DNA of 64,000 nucleotides from Pseudomonas sp. ERMR1:02. Lineage in GTDB: Bacteria; Pseudomonadota; Gammaproteobacteria; Pseudomonadales; Pseudomonadaceae. Under the pieces are notes generated by a model. The model made no database searches, was not told the DNA's origin, and worked only from the letters and a program-made list of their open reading frames with translations. Every line of letters starts with the position of its first letter. Position 1 is the first letter of the stretch. The stretch spans positions 1 to 64,000 of the forward strand of contig NZ_NKJI01000013.1 of NCBI RefSeq assembly GCF_002277815.1. Reading direction: 5' to 3'. Positions 42,695 to 51,128 of this stretch are shown in pieces. Position numbers and translations under genes: made by a program.

Positions 42695-43069
42695 TCAGGG
42701 AGTTCGGCGCAGTTTCCACTGGCGCAATAATCGAAGATAGACCAGTCCATTGATCACCAGCACCACGCTGCCCAAACCTAGCTGAATCGCGGGCGTCAGT
42801 CCGGCCGGATAAATCACCGGCCACACATAATGTTCGATGAAGCCCTCGCCGTAGACGCTTTGTCCGGCAGCATGGCGCATCAGGTTTTCCCAGCGTGTCA
42901 ACGGGCAGGGCAGGTGGAACAGCTCCACCGCCACACCCCAGACGGCGGCGGGCAGGTGCCACCAGATCAGGTGGCGCCATTTCAGCACCAGCAACCCGCC
43001 AAACAACACAAACACAATGAACGACAGGTGAAACAGCATCAGCCCATCGGCGGCGATTTGGTAAAGCAT
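42695..43069 (-). CDS. DUF2784 family membrane protein
   Basis: The 124-residue protein has about four helices. The DUF2784 hallmarks are HLIWWHLPAAVWGVAVELFH (membrane Trp/His) and the double motif CPLTRWENLMRHAAG followed by YGEGFIEHYVWPVIYP. ATG 43069 has GGGAG upstream and gives the usual start MLYQIAADGLMLFHLSF; a longer frame to 43099 is less likely. Function unknown. Confidence 0.88.
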   Translation of the reverse strand: MLYQIAADGLMLFHLSFIVFVLFGGLLVLKWRHLIWWHLPAAVWGVAVELFHLPCPLTRWENLMRHAAGQSVYGEGFIEHYVWPVIYPAGLTPAIQLGLGSVVLVINGLVYLRLLRQWKLRRTP

Positions 43070-43129
43070 GTCGACTCCCGCAGGCGTCAAGCGAATCACT
43101 CCATGGTACTCGGGCGTTTGCGTGGCGCT

Positions 43130-43999
43130 CTATCGATTGTTCAGTGCGTCGAGTACCGTCTTCAAGCGCATCACCAGGGCCTCGCTGCTGCGTTGCATCG
43201 GCGCGCGCAGTTCATCGCCGATCAGGCCTTCGAGGGCCAGTGCGGTTTTTACCGGGGCGGGATTGGGTTCGATGAACAGGCTTTGAATCAGCGGCAGCAG
43301 CTCGAAGAATGTCCTGCGGCCGGCGGCCAACTGGTTGTCGCGGATCTGCTGGTACAGCGTGACAAAAAGCTCTGGATGCACATGGGCCGACGCCGCGATC
43401 GCACCCTTGGCACCCAGGCACAAAGCGCTGAAGATCTGGTTGTCTTCACCGCACAGCACATCAACCAAACCGCTGGAAAGCAGCGCGAGGGTGTTGGTCA
43501 GGTTGCCGCCGCAGTCCTTGATCGCGACGATGCGCTCGTGGGTGACAATGTTGAGCAGGGTCGCCTGTTCGAAGGCAACGCCGGTGCGGTAGGGGATGTC
43601 GTAGAGAATCAGCGGAACGCTGGAGGCATCGGCAACGGTTTTGAAAAACGCTTCGAGCCCCGCCTGGGAAGGGCGGATGTAATACGGCGGCGGCACCAGC
43701 AAACCCGCGAGTGGGCGCTTGAGAATTTCGCTCTGGAACTGCAGCAGTTCGTTCAGATTGTTACCGGCCAGGCCCATGACCACGCGCTGTGCCGGCACAA
43801 GTTCGAGCACGGCGTCGAGCACCGCCAGTTGCTCATGTTTGTTCATGGCTGCCGGTTCGCCGGTGGTGCCGCAGACAATCAGGCCGTCGACGCCTTTTTC
43901 CAGCAGATGGCTGACCAGCCGGCGCAGGCCGACGAAATCGATGGCGCCATTGTAGAACGGCGTGACGAGGGGAACCCAGATACCTTGAAATGATGACAT
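43130..43999 (-). CDS. DapA-family class I aldolase (4-hydroxy-tetrahydrodipicolinate synthase paralogue)
   Basis: This 289-residue TIM-barrel lyase has the GTTGE motif (44-48), Tyr133 (ILYDIPYRTG) and the Schiff-base lysine Lys161 (VAIKDCGG). It belongs to the DHDPS/N-acetylneuraminate lyase superfamily and condenses or cleaves pyruvate adducts. Whether it is the biosynthetic DapA cannot be decided: no bamC-type lipoprotein gene or purC-type neighbour, which usually surround housekeeping dapA in Pseudomonas, is present, which favours a catabolic paralogue. AGGAG lies 7-11 bases upstream of the ATG. Confidence 0.88.
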   Translation of the reverse strand: MSSFQGIWVPLVTPFYNGAIDFVGLRRLVSHLLEKGVDGLIVCGTTGEPAAMNKHEQLAVLDAVLELVPAQRVVMGLAGNNLNELLQFQSEILKRPLAGLLVPPPYYIRPSQAGLEAFFKTVADASSVPLILYDIPYRTGVAFEQATLLNIVTHERIVAIKDCGGNLTNTLALLSSGLVDVLCGEDNQIFSALCLGAKGAIAASAHVHPELFVTLYQQIRDNQLAAGRRTFFELLPLIQSLFIEPNPAPVKTALALEGLIGDELRAPMQRSSEALVMRLKTVLDALNNR

Positions 44000-44471
44000 G
44001 CACTTTCTCCTGAAGGTTGACCGATTTCGTCACCGTCAGAAGCGTAGAAGGAAGCAAGCAAGGGGAGTGTAGTCCGTAGCGCTCAATGTCCTGTCAGCTC
44101 ATCTGACGGGACAGCGCGCCCCGGTCACATGAGCGACTGTTTCTTCGATTTGAGGGCGCGCGCAACGCAACCGTGTGCCTTGGCAATCAAGCCAATGACG
44201 ACAATGTTGAGGTTGGAGGTTGCGGACATGTTTGCTTACACCCTGAATGAGGCGCCAGTTTTAAAAGCTGGCGCGGTATTTGTCAATCGCGAATCATCGA
44301 CTCCAATTCATGAAGGGCCGCACCTTGAAGGAAAATGCAGCGCCCTCGTGTTACTGCTACGCAGGCGAAACAAGCAACCAGCCGATGAATGGCAATGTGC
44401 GCAAGATTGTTCAAGCCATTGGCGTCGACTGCTGGCAAAGTCTCGGGTCTTTCCCCCGGTTGTAGAGCGTT
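44000..44471. other. Intergenic region upstream of azlC
   Basis: These 472 bp contain no gene I can support. A 51-codon frame (ATG 44311 to 44465) ends just before azlC but has no ribosome-binding site and no recognisable motif. A hairpin GCGCCAG-N9-CTGGCGC (44252-44274) is followed by an AT-rich stretch. The promoter of the azlCD operon must lie here. Confidence 0.45.
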
Positions 44472-45169
44472 ATGTCCAATTCACACTTGCCGCGCAGTGC
44501 ATTCCTGCGCGGCGCCGCGGCGATCATGCCGCTGTCCCTGGCGACCGCGCCTTGGGGCTTGCTGGCCGGTTCCATGGCCATCGAAGCCAACCTCACGCCC
44601 CTGCAAGGCCAGGGCTTGTCGAGCATCGTGTTTGCCGGGGCCGCGCAACTGGTGGCCATCGGCATGCTCAAGGCGGGGCGGGAATCTTTTCGATCCTGCT
44701 GACCACGTTGTTGCTGACGTCTCAGCATTTGCTCTACGGGATGAGCCTGCGTTCGGTGATCTCGCCATTGCCGGGGCGCTGGCGTGCGGGCCTGGGCTTT
44801 CTGCTCACCGATGAGTTGTTCGCCCTGACCAGCCAGCACGACAAGCAACAATTCGATCGCTGGTATGCGCTGGGCGTGGGCCTGACGTTTTACGTCGCCT
44901 GGAACCTCTTTACCCTGGCCGGGATCGTGCTCGGCAGCAGCATTCCGGGCCTTGAGCACCTGGGGTTGGACTTCTCCATCGCGGCCACCTTCATCGCCCT
45001 GATCACCCCGGTGGTGCGCAATGTGCCGACCGTGGTGTGTGTCGCGGTGTCGTTGTTCTGCTCGGTGCTGTTCAGCTATTGGCAATGGGGTTCGGCGCTG
45101 GTGTTGTCGGGATTGGCGGGCATGACTGCCGGTTTTATCTGCAACAAATTCTGGGGTGTACGCACATGA
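44472..45169 (+). pseudogene. azlC: AzlC-family branched-chain amino-acid exporter large subunit (single-base frameshift)
   Basis: The frame from ATG 44472 reads SAFLRGAAAIMPLSLATAPW, then GLLAGSMAIEANLT and GLSSIVFAGAAQLVAIGMLK, as expected for AzlC (LIV-E family). One G is missing in the run at 44675-44678; the protein continues in the next frame as GIFSILLTTLLLTSQHLLYG, then LTDELFALTS and the end GFICNKFWGVRT. Repaired length is about 232 residues, normal for AzlC. The stop overlaps azlD by ATGA. The pair exports branched-chain amino acids or analogues. Confidence 0.85.
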
Positions 45170-45480
45170 TGGTCTGGGCTGTGATTATCGGCATGGGCGT
45201 GTTGGTGTTCCTCAATCGCTATGTCTTTTTGGAACCGCGACTGCCGGTGCGCTTGAGCAGCAATGCCCGGCAGTTCCTCGGTTTTGCCGTTCCCGGCATG
45301 TTGACCGCTATCTGCGGGCCGATTGTGTTCATGCCCGAGAAGCAGCTGAATCTGCAGTGGGATAACCCGTACTTGATCAGCTCGCTGGTGGCGGTCGGCC
45401 TGGTGGTGTACACCCGCAACACCTTGCTCAGCATGCTGTTGAGCATGGGGTTTTTCTTTTTGTTGCGCTGGTGGCTGTGA
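45166..45480 (+). CDS. azlD: AzlD-family branched-chain amino-acid exporter small subunit
   Basis: The 104-residue protein has about four helices: MMVWAVIIGMGVLVFLNRYV, LSSNARQFLGFAVPGMLTAI, PYLISSLVAVGLVVYTRNTL, and a final helix. It is coupled to azlC by a 4-base overlap and forms the two-component exporter with it. Confidence 0.87.
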   Translation: MMVWAVIIGMGVLVFLNRYVFLEPRLPVRLSSNARQFLGFAVPGMLTAICGPIVFMPEKQLNLQWDNPYLISSLVAVGLVVYTRNTLLSMLLSMGFFFLLRWWL

Positions 45481-45546
45481 GCCGGGCACGGGATATTGTT
45501 CTACGCTTAAAGTTGATGACTGATCCCTTCAGGAAGAGAGGTGAAC

Positions 45547-45693
45547 ATGGCCAATGAACCCAAACGTCCGGACCCGGATGAAGATGTGGATGAGCCTACG
45601 GAAGAAGAGCTTGAGGAGCAGAAGCGTTCGATACCGGACTGGAAGCATCCTGATGATGGTAAGGAACTGTCGGAGCCTGACCGTAAGTTTTGA
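45547..45693 (+). CDS. Small acidic conserved hypothetical protein (48 aa)
   Basis: ATG 45547, behind GAAGAGAGG, opens 48 codons: MANEPKRPDPDEDVDEPTEE, then ELEEQKRSIPDWKHPDDGKE, ending LSEPDRKF. The protein is strongly acidic, probably disordered, without cysteine. Very similar small proteins are, from memory, common in fluorescent Pseudomonas, which supports it as a real gene. Function unknown. A compound palindromic repeat begins 15 bp after the stop. Confidence 0.7.
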   Translation: MANEPKRPDPDEDVDEPTEEELEEQKRSIPDWKHPDDGKELSEPDRKF

Positions 45694-45707
45694 GGGTTGT
45701 AGAGTGA

Positions 45708-46424
45708 ATATCCATTCCTGCGGTAACGGCTACTAATGGTTCCGCTCTTACAGCGGGTCACTTGGAAGAGCCCCAAGTAACCAAGGGCTTTTGCCCCTTT
45801 CGTTCGGCCCTTCGCCAAGGCTCAGGGTACCCTCGCTCCGGTCCTGCTCCGTGGGCCCGCCGCGATGGGCCATCCTTGGCCCAGCGCGGCTAACCCGGCA
45901 TCCATGCCGGGTTGCCCACTGCGCAGAACCTGCACTCGGCCTCTCGAGGGGGCAAGAAAATCAAAAGCCAGATCAAAAGCACGCGAGGCGGCCTGACAGC
46001 CGACCTGTCTTTTGCATGTGCACCCAATCCCCTGTAGGAGCGAGCCTGCTCGCGATGGACGTCAACGATAACGCGCCCTGTCTGAATGATCGCGTTGTCT
46101 GGGCGTTTTTCGCGAGCAGGCTCGCTCCTACAGTGGAGCGAATACATCCAAAAAATCAGGTCGGCTATCAGGCCGCGTCGCGTGCTTTTGATTTGGCTTT
46201 TGATCTTGATCTGCCCCGTCGGAAGGCCGAGCGCACGGCCATGGATGGCCGATCGCGGCGGGCACACGGAGCAGGACCGGAGCGAGGGTATGCCGAGCCT
46301 AGGCGAGGCACCGTACGTCAGGGGCGAGAGCGTTTGGTTACTTGGGGCCGGGCGGCGTTCCGTTTTTCCAAGTGACCCGCTGTAAGAGCGGAACCGCCAG
46401 CCGCCGTTACCGAAGAACGGATAT
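45708..46424. repeat. 717-bp compound palindromic element, copy 1
   Basis: The outer ends ATATCCATTCCTGCGGTAAC and GTTACCGAAGAACGGATAT are inverted. Inward, both arms carry matching blocks: GGTTCCGCTCTTACAGCGGG with CCCGCTGTAAGAGCGGAACC, GTCACTTGGAAGAGCCCCAA with its inverse, and a TCAGGGTACCCTCGCTCCGG with CCGGAGCGAGGGTATGCCGA pair. The centre is a complete REPIN (about 46033-46133). The element has no transposase-like gene; open frames within it are low-complexity repeats. A second copy lies at 63268-64000. Confidence 0.85.
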
Positions 46425-46456
46425 GTACCAACCCAACCCAACCCGAATCAGGTCAC

Positions 46457-46741
46457 CTATTCCACGATCTCAGAAAAATCAGGATGAGCCGCCCGATAAC
46501 CCAACGTCCTATCGATCCAGGCATTCAATTCGTTGACCATCACCGGCGGTTTCCCCGGATAGCCTTCAAGTGTCGAGCTCAGAAGGTTGTCGATATTGGG
46601 GACTGATCGCAGGTTTCGGGTATTGATGTATTGCCCGATAAAAGAGTCGAGTTGGTAGTGTTCTGTCTTTGTAAGATAGACACATGCCAGCTTCACGACT
46701 TGATTCTTCGTAAAATCGTCGCGCAAATTAGTTCTCTGCAA
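46457..46741 (-). CDS. Orphan AT-rich ORF (94 aa), function unknown
   Basis: The 94-residue soluble protein begins MQRTNLRDDFTKNQVVKLAC and contains IGQYINTRNLRSVPNIDNLL and VMVNELNAWIDRTLG. It starts at TTG 46741 with no clear ribosome-binding site. Its DNA and the 250 bp upstream are AT-richer than the surroundings, which suggests recent acquisition or a remnant. The residue content (helices with spaced aromatic and charged residues) looks like a real protein. I do not recognise a family. Confidence 0.45.
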   Translation of the reverse strand: MQRTNLRDDFTKNQVVKLACVYLTKTEHYQLDSFIGQYINTRNLRSVPNIDNLLSSTLEGYPGKPPVMVNELNAWIDRTLGYRAAHPDFSEIVE

Positions 46742-46986
46742 GGCTTGGTATTTTTGGGATGTTTTTCGTCGTTGACTCTTTGGTCAACTTGGTGGCGCCA
46801 ATGGAATTGCGGCGCGCATGCTAGCCGTAGTCATTCAAAATGTATCTATGACCAGAGGATTGTCGGACAAGCGGTTATGCACAAATCGTATGTATTATAT
46901 AAGTGTTAATCAGTTGAAACAGTGATTGTAACAATTCCAGACAACGCTTTGTTACATACGACGGTCGCCCTGTCGATATTGCCAGT

Positions 46987-47667
46987 TCAGGTAATCTCTT
47001 CAATCAACTCGGGCCCTTGGTTCCTGGCATTGCCAACCGCTTTATCGACCCTATACCACTCAAACACATCGCTGTCCTCACCCTGCAAAAGAACCATTTG
47101 CTCGGCACGCTCTTTGGGCGTGGCCGGGTCCAGCCATTCCCGCGCCAGTTCTGCCGACAACACCACCGGTCGCCGGTCATGAATGTCCACCATGCCGCCC
47201 GCGCTGTCGGCGGTGATGATGACGAAGCCGTCATCGTCCCGAGGCATGGCGCTACCAATTGGAAATTGCCCGATCGCCGCACATAAAACCGGCCCCCGGT
47301 CACGCCGTCGAATCAGCCAGGGTTGCCGCGTGCCGTCCCCGGCATCGAGCCATTCGAACCAGTTGTCGACCGGGCAGATCGTGCGGTGTGGCCAGATCGC
47401 CCGGAAGAACGGGCCATGGGCAACTTGTTCAACTCGCGCATTGATCGGCGCCGCCCGATCTTTCGCCCAGTGCGGTCGCCAGCTCCAGCGCTGCAAATCG
47501 GCATGCAGACCGTCGTCCTCCAGGTGCAACAGCGCAAGTTGCGTGGTCGGCGCGGCGTTGTAGTGCGCCAGTGGCTGATCGCCGACGTGGTTGATCAACG
47601 CGTCGGGGATGCTCAGAACCGCGACAAAGTCGTGAATGCCCCGGTATTGCGATAGACGTCCGCACAT
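46987..47667 (-). CDS. SRAP (HMCES/YedK) family protein
   Basis: The 226-residue protein starts MCGRLSQY, so that removal of Met exposes the catalytic Cys2 that forms a thiazolidine cross-link with abasic sites in single-stranded DNA. Other family residues are seen in AHYNAAPTTQLALL (Asn), RAAPINARVEQV (Asn-Ala-Arg), TICPVDNWFEWLD (Glu) and MVDIHDRRPVVLS (catalytic His). ATG 47667 is set by the Cys2 requirement; a longer frame to 47721 would hide Cys2. It protects abasic sites during replication. Confidence 0.93.
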   Translation of the reverse strand: MCGRLSQYRGIHDFVAVLSIPDALINHVGDQPLAHYNAAPTTQLALLHLEDDGLHADLQRWSWRPHWAKDRAAPINARVEQVAHGPFFRAIWPHRTICPVDNWFEWLDAGDGTRQPWLIRRRDRGPVLCAAIGQFPIGSAMPRDDDGFVIITADSAGGMVDIHDRRPVVLSAELAREWLDPATPKERAEQMVLLQGEDSDVFEWYRVDKAVGNARNQGPELIEEIT

Positions 47668-47729
47668 GACCGAATCCTCCGTAGGTGATTCAGCATAGAT
47701 GTTTCGACGATTGGGCTTCACGCAAAACT

Positions 47730-47832
47730 TGTAGGAGCGAGCCTGCTCGCGATGATCTCGATAACGCCGCTGGGTGTCAGATTTCCAGCGTTATCGTTGA
47801 CGACCATCGCCAGCAGGCTTGCTCCTACAGGG
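47730..47832. repeat. REPIN (GTAGGAGCGAG type)
   Basis: TTGTAGGAGCGAGCCTGCTC is inverted relative to CAGCAGGCTTGCTCCTACAG, with the spacer GCGTTATCGTTGACGACC. Located between SRAP and a binding-protein gene. Confidence 0.87.
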
Positions 47833-48003
47833 TTTGCGGCGATTTGGATGTACGGTGGAAAACAGTCTGTTGGGCCGCTGTTGTTGGGCCAACACTGCGC
47901 GGGGCGGGTCATTAGCTTATGCATAAATAGAATTTAAATGGCTGCTTGTAAGAGCGTTATGGTCTATCTCATTCATCCCCCTAGCCCAAAAAAGGAGCCC
48001 CCG

Positions 48004-48951
48004 ATGAACCTGTCCCGATTCGTGCGAAGTCTGTTGACCGCTTCCCTGTTTGCCGCGCCGCTGGCGCATGCCGCCGACCCCGTCGTCCTGCACGTCGGTG
48101 ACCAGAACTACTACAACATTCGCGCTTCGGTCGAAGCTTCGGGTGTGCTGAAGGGCGCGCCCTACACCGTCGACTGGAAGCACTTCCAGGCCGCCGCGCC
48201 GCTGGCCGAAGCCCTGAACACCGGTGCGCTGGACCTGGGTTTCCTCGGTGATTCAGGGTTTCTGTTCCTCGCCGCCAAACAGGCGCCGGTCAAGCTGATC
48301 GGCGTATCGCGGCAGAACCCGGACACCATCGCCTTGCTGGTGCCCAAGGACTCGCCGGTGAAAACCATCGCTGATCTCAAGGGCAAGAAAGTTGCCTACT
48401 GGCCCGGTGCCTGGAGCCAGCAACTGACCTTGCGCGCCCTGGAAAAAGCCGATCTGCCGGAAGACTACGTCGACTTCATCAAACTAATGCCGATCGATGC
48501 CGCCGCCGCGTTGCCACAAGGCAGCATCGACGCGTTCCCGGTCTGGGAACCGTACATTTCCCAGCAGATCCTGTTCTCCGGTGCGCGGCCGATTCTTACC
48601 GCCAAGAACCTGATGCCCGGTTTGAGTGCCATCGCTGCGTCGAGCCCGTCGATCGACAACAAGCGCGAAGCCATCGCCGATTTTCTCGAGCGTCTGAAAA
48701 AGGCCCGGGCCTGGGTCGACAACCACACCGACGAATACGCTGATCTGTGGGCGAAGAAGGCCAACCTCGATCAGGACGTCTCCCGTCATTGGTTGCGCCA
48801 GGCCCACATGACCGTCGGCCCGGTGGATGCGCAGGCGGCCAAGGATTTGCAGAGCACCGCGGACTTCCTGTTCAAGGTCAAGGCGCTGCCGACTGAACTG
48901 GCGACTGCACCGATCATCGACAGCTCGTTCCAGCAGGCGCTGGCGAACTGA
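48004..48951 (+). CDS. Aliphatic sulfonate/taurine-type ABC substrate-binding protein
   Basis: The 315-residue periplasmic protein has the signal peptide MNLSRFVRSLLTASLFAAPL...HA and a SsuA/NMT1-like fold: VVLHVGDQNYYNIRASVEAS, TGALDLGFLGDSGFLFLAAK, NPDTIALLVPKDSPVKTIAD, LKGKKVAYWPGAWSQQLTLR. ATG 48004 follows AAAGGAG. No permease or ATPase gene is adjacent, so the protein either shares a transporter encoded elsewhere or is a leftover. Sulfonates, or thiamine-precursor-like ligands, are the expected cargo class; which one is not shown. Confidence 0.85.
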   Translation: MNLSRFVRSLLTASLFAAPLAHAADPVVLHVGDQNYYNIRASVEASGVLKGAPYTVDWKHFQAAAPLAEALNTGALDLGFLGDSGFLFLAAKQAPVKLIGVSRQNPDTIALLVPKDSPVKTIADLKGKKVAYWPGAWSQQLTLRALEKADLPEDYVDFIKLMPIDAAAALPQGSIDAFPVWEPYISQQILFSGARPILTAKNLMPGLSAIAASSPSIDNKREAIADFLERLKKARAWVDNHTDEYADLWAKKANLDQDVSRHWLRQAHMTVGPVDAQAAKDLQSTADFLFKVKALPTELATAPIIDSSFQQALAN

Positions 48952-48960
48952 GTGCGCCCC

Positions 48961-49063
48961 CTGTAGGAGCGAGCCTGCTCGCGATGCACGACAGAACACC
49001 GCGGGGTGTCAGGCTGCCAGTGTTATCGTTGACGACCATCGCGAGCGTGCTCGCTCCTACAGG
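48961..49063. repeat. REPIN (GTAGGAGCGAG type)
   Basis: CTGTAGGAGCGAGCCTGCTC is inverted relative to GCGTGCTCGCTCCTACAG; the spacer has GTTATCGTTGACGACC. Starts 9 bp after the binding-protein stop. Confidence 0.87.
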
Positions 49064-49103
49064 TAAGATGTCTGCTTCGTAGAGGTCTGGCCCAAGGCAA
49101 AAC

Positions 49104-50003
49104 ATGAAACAGTTGGTCAAGGTTCTATCGGCGTTTGCCATGACAGTCAGTCTGCTGGGCTGTATTGCCGCTCCCATCGAAATGACGCCGCAGACTGAAC
49201 AACGTCTGCAAATGCAACCACCGATCCGCTTCCTGCTGACATTCGATGACGGCCCCAGCGCGTCGAGTTTCTGGAACCCCACCGAAACCGTGCTCGACAG
49301 CCTGGCGCGCAATCCATTGCTGCCGGACATCAAGGTCGTGTTCTTCGTCCAGACCCGGGCCACACGTGCCGGCAACAGTGATATTGGCCGGGGGATCATG
49401 CACCGCGAGCGGGATGCCGGGCATATTCTGGGCTTCCACACGGCGACGCCGTCGCACACCAATCATCGTTCCCTCGATCCGCAGGAACTCGAAGTGTCGC
49501 TCACCAACGGCAGTGCCGACATCGCCGCGATCACCGGTGCGCCACCGACGTTGCTGCGCCCGCCATTCTGGAATTACGACAAACGCACCTTCGCCGCTTA
49601 TCAGCAACATGGCCTGCACGTGTTGCTGACAGACCTGAGCGCCAATGACGGCAAGATCTGGGGCTTCAACGCCAGCCCCCGGCGCCGGGCGCACTTTTTG
49701 CGTTCGATGTCCGAAGTACGCGAGCGCATCGCCCGTGGCGAGCTGCCGGTGGTCGATGGGGTGATTCCAGTGGTGGTGACCTTCCATGACCTGAACCGCT
49801 ACACCGCCCGGCATACCCGCGAGTACCTGCAAATCCTCCTCGACAGCGCCCGGGCGACCGGGGTGAAAACCGCCGAGCAACCGTTTTACGACGACACCGC
49901 TGCACTGCAACGGGCGGCGATGGCGCGTACCGTGCGCGACAGTTCACAGCCAGTTGAATTGCCAGGTTTCTGGAACTGGATCTGGGGCGGGAACTCCCAC
50001 TGA
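49104..50003 (+). CDS. Polysaccharide deacetylase-family lipoprotein (NodB domain)
   Basis: The 299-residue protein has a lipoprotein signal (MKQLVKVLSAFAMTVSLLGC, Cys20 lipidated) and a NodB/carbohydrate esterase 4 domain. It shows motif 1 FLLTFDDGPSAS (two Asp), motif 2 GFHTATPSHTNH (metal His pair), motif 3 LRPPFWNYD, and a later HDL motif in VVTFHDLNRYTARHT. Metal-dependent removal of N-acetyl groups from cell-wall or exopolysaccharide sugars in the periplasm is expected. It is monocistronic. Confidence 0.88.
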   Translation: MKQLVKVLSAFAMTVSLLGCIAAPIEMTPQTEQRLQMQPPIRFLLTFDDGPSASSFWNPTETVLDSLARNPLLPDIKVVFFVQTRATRAGNSDIGRGIMHRERDAGHILGFHTATPSHTNHRSLDPQELEVSLTNGSADIAAITGAPPTLLRPPFWNYDKRTFAAYQQHGLHVLLTDLSANDGKIWGFNASPRRRAHFLRSMSEVRERIARGELPVVDGVIPVVVTFHDLNRYTARHTREYLQILLDSARATGVKTAEQPFYDDTAALQRAAMARTVRDSSQPVELPGFWNWIWGGNSH

Positions 50004-50018
50004 TGAAATCCGCACCTT

Positions 50019-50119
50019 GTAGGAGCGAGCTCGCTCGCGAAAGACCTGAGAGCGCCACTGGGCATCTGGTGTCACGCGTTATCGTTCACGACCATCGCGA
50101 GCGAGCTCGCTCCCACAGG
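50019..50119. repeat. REPIN (GTAGGAGCGAGCTCGCTCGCG type)
   Basis: TGTAGGAGCGAGCTCGCTCG is inverted relative to CGAGCGAGCTCGCTCCCACA, with the spacer GCGTTATCGTTCACGACC. The last residues of the catR frame and its TAA stop fall inside it. Confidence 0.87.
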
Positions 50120-51001
50120 GAAACCGGGGCTGCAACTCTTCAATCATCCGCAAACAATGGTTCAACCCCGGCGAAACATCACCCACCCTTCGACTGAGAA
50201 TGATCGGCGAGGTCGCGTTGTCTTCCAGCAGCGGGGTGAAACCGATGTCGTCGCGGTGCAGCAGTTGCACCGAGGCCGGCACCAGCGTGACCCCGATCCC
50301 GGCGCCCACCAGACCGATCGCCGTTTGCAGTTCGTTAGTCCATTGCGCCACGTGGATGCTCACGCCATAGGACTCGAACAGTCCTATCACATGGTCGGCG
50401 TAGCTGGGGCGCGGGTTGCCGGGGTACAGCACAAAAGGTTCTTTGGCCAGGTCACGCAGGCTGATAGGGCCGGCCAGCAAAGGGTGGCCGGCGGGCAGGG
50501 CGGCAACCAGGCGATCTTCGGTCAGCACGGTCTGGATGATGGCCGGGTCGTCGATGCGGATACGGCCGAAGCCGATGTCGATCCGCCCGGCCTTGAGCGC
50601 CTGCACCTGTTGCAGGGTGGTCATTTCCGAAAGCCCCAATTCCAGCTCCAATGGCTCGCCACTGCGCAATCTGCGGATCAGCTCCGGTAGCACGCCATAC
50701 AGCGTCGATGGCGCAAAACCAATGCCCAGCCAGGTTTTTTCCCCAAGGCCGATGCGCCGCGTGTTGTCGCATACCTTGTTCAGTTGCTCGAGCAGGGCGA
50801 TGGAGTGTTCATGGAAAAACCGCCCGGCGTCGGTCAGCTTCAGCGGCCGCCCGCGCTCCAGCAGCATCACCCCAGTTCGTCCTCCAGTTGCTGGATCTGC
50901 CGGCTCAGGGGCGGTTGAGCGATGTGCAGCAGTTCGGCGGCGCGGGTGAAGTTGAGGGTTTGAGCCAGTACCTGGAAATAACGCAGGTGACGCAGTTCCA
51001 T
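50079..51001 (-). pseudogene. catR: LysR-type regulator CatR (single-base frameshift)
   Basis: The gene is divergent from catB, the standard place of catR. The first frame from ATG 51001 gives MELRHLRYFQVLAQTLNFTR, then AAELLHIAQPPLSRQIQQLE, then DELG, the LysR helix-turn-helix. One base of the C-run at 50870-50873 (plus strand) is missing; the next frame continues VMLLERGRPLKLTDAGRFFH and the full effector-binding domain (VQALKAGRIDIGFGRIRI, AGIGVTLVPASVQLLHR). CatR activates catBCA with muconate as co-inducer. The last residues, CGSELARDGRER, are REP-encoded. It is probably functional if the missing base is a consensus error. Confidence 0.88.
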
Positions 51002-51027
51002 GGAGCCTCCGGACATCAGTCAGTTGC

Positions 51028-51042
51028 ATACCTTTAAGGTAT
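51028..51042. promoter_or_regulatory. CatR/BenM-type binding site in front of catB
   Basis: ATAC-CTTTAAG-GTAT is an exact ATAC-N7-GTAT site, the consensus described for CatM/BenM-type LysR regulators, with T-N11-A inside. It lies 27 bp upstream of the catR start (divergent) and 86 bp upstream of catB ATG. Confidence 0.85.
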
Positions 51043-51128
51043 CAAGTCAGACCAATTCTATATTGGCGTCGGGAAAAAAGCCGTACGAGAATCGATTCCA
51101 GAACTCCAAGAACCTGATGGGTATCGAA

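Noticed and set aside
44229..44471. Frames before azlC with several cysteines
   Set aside because: No ribosome-binding site, no recognisable family, and one is simply the extension of the azlC second frame.
45791..46441. Long frames inside the compound palindrome
   Set aside because: They read through inverted repeats and a REPIN; the residues are repeat-derived and appear in both strands and both copies.
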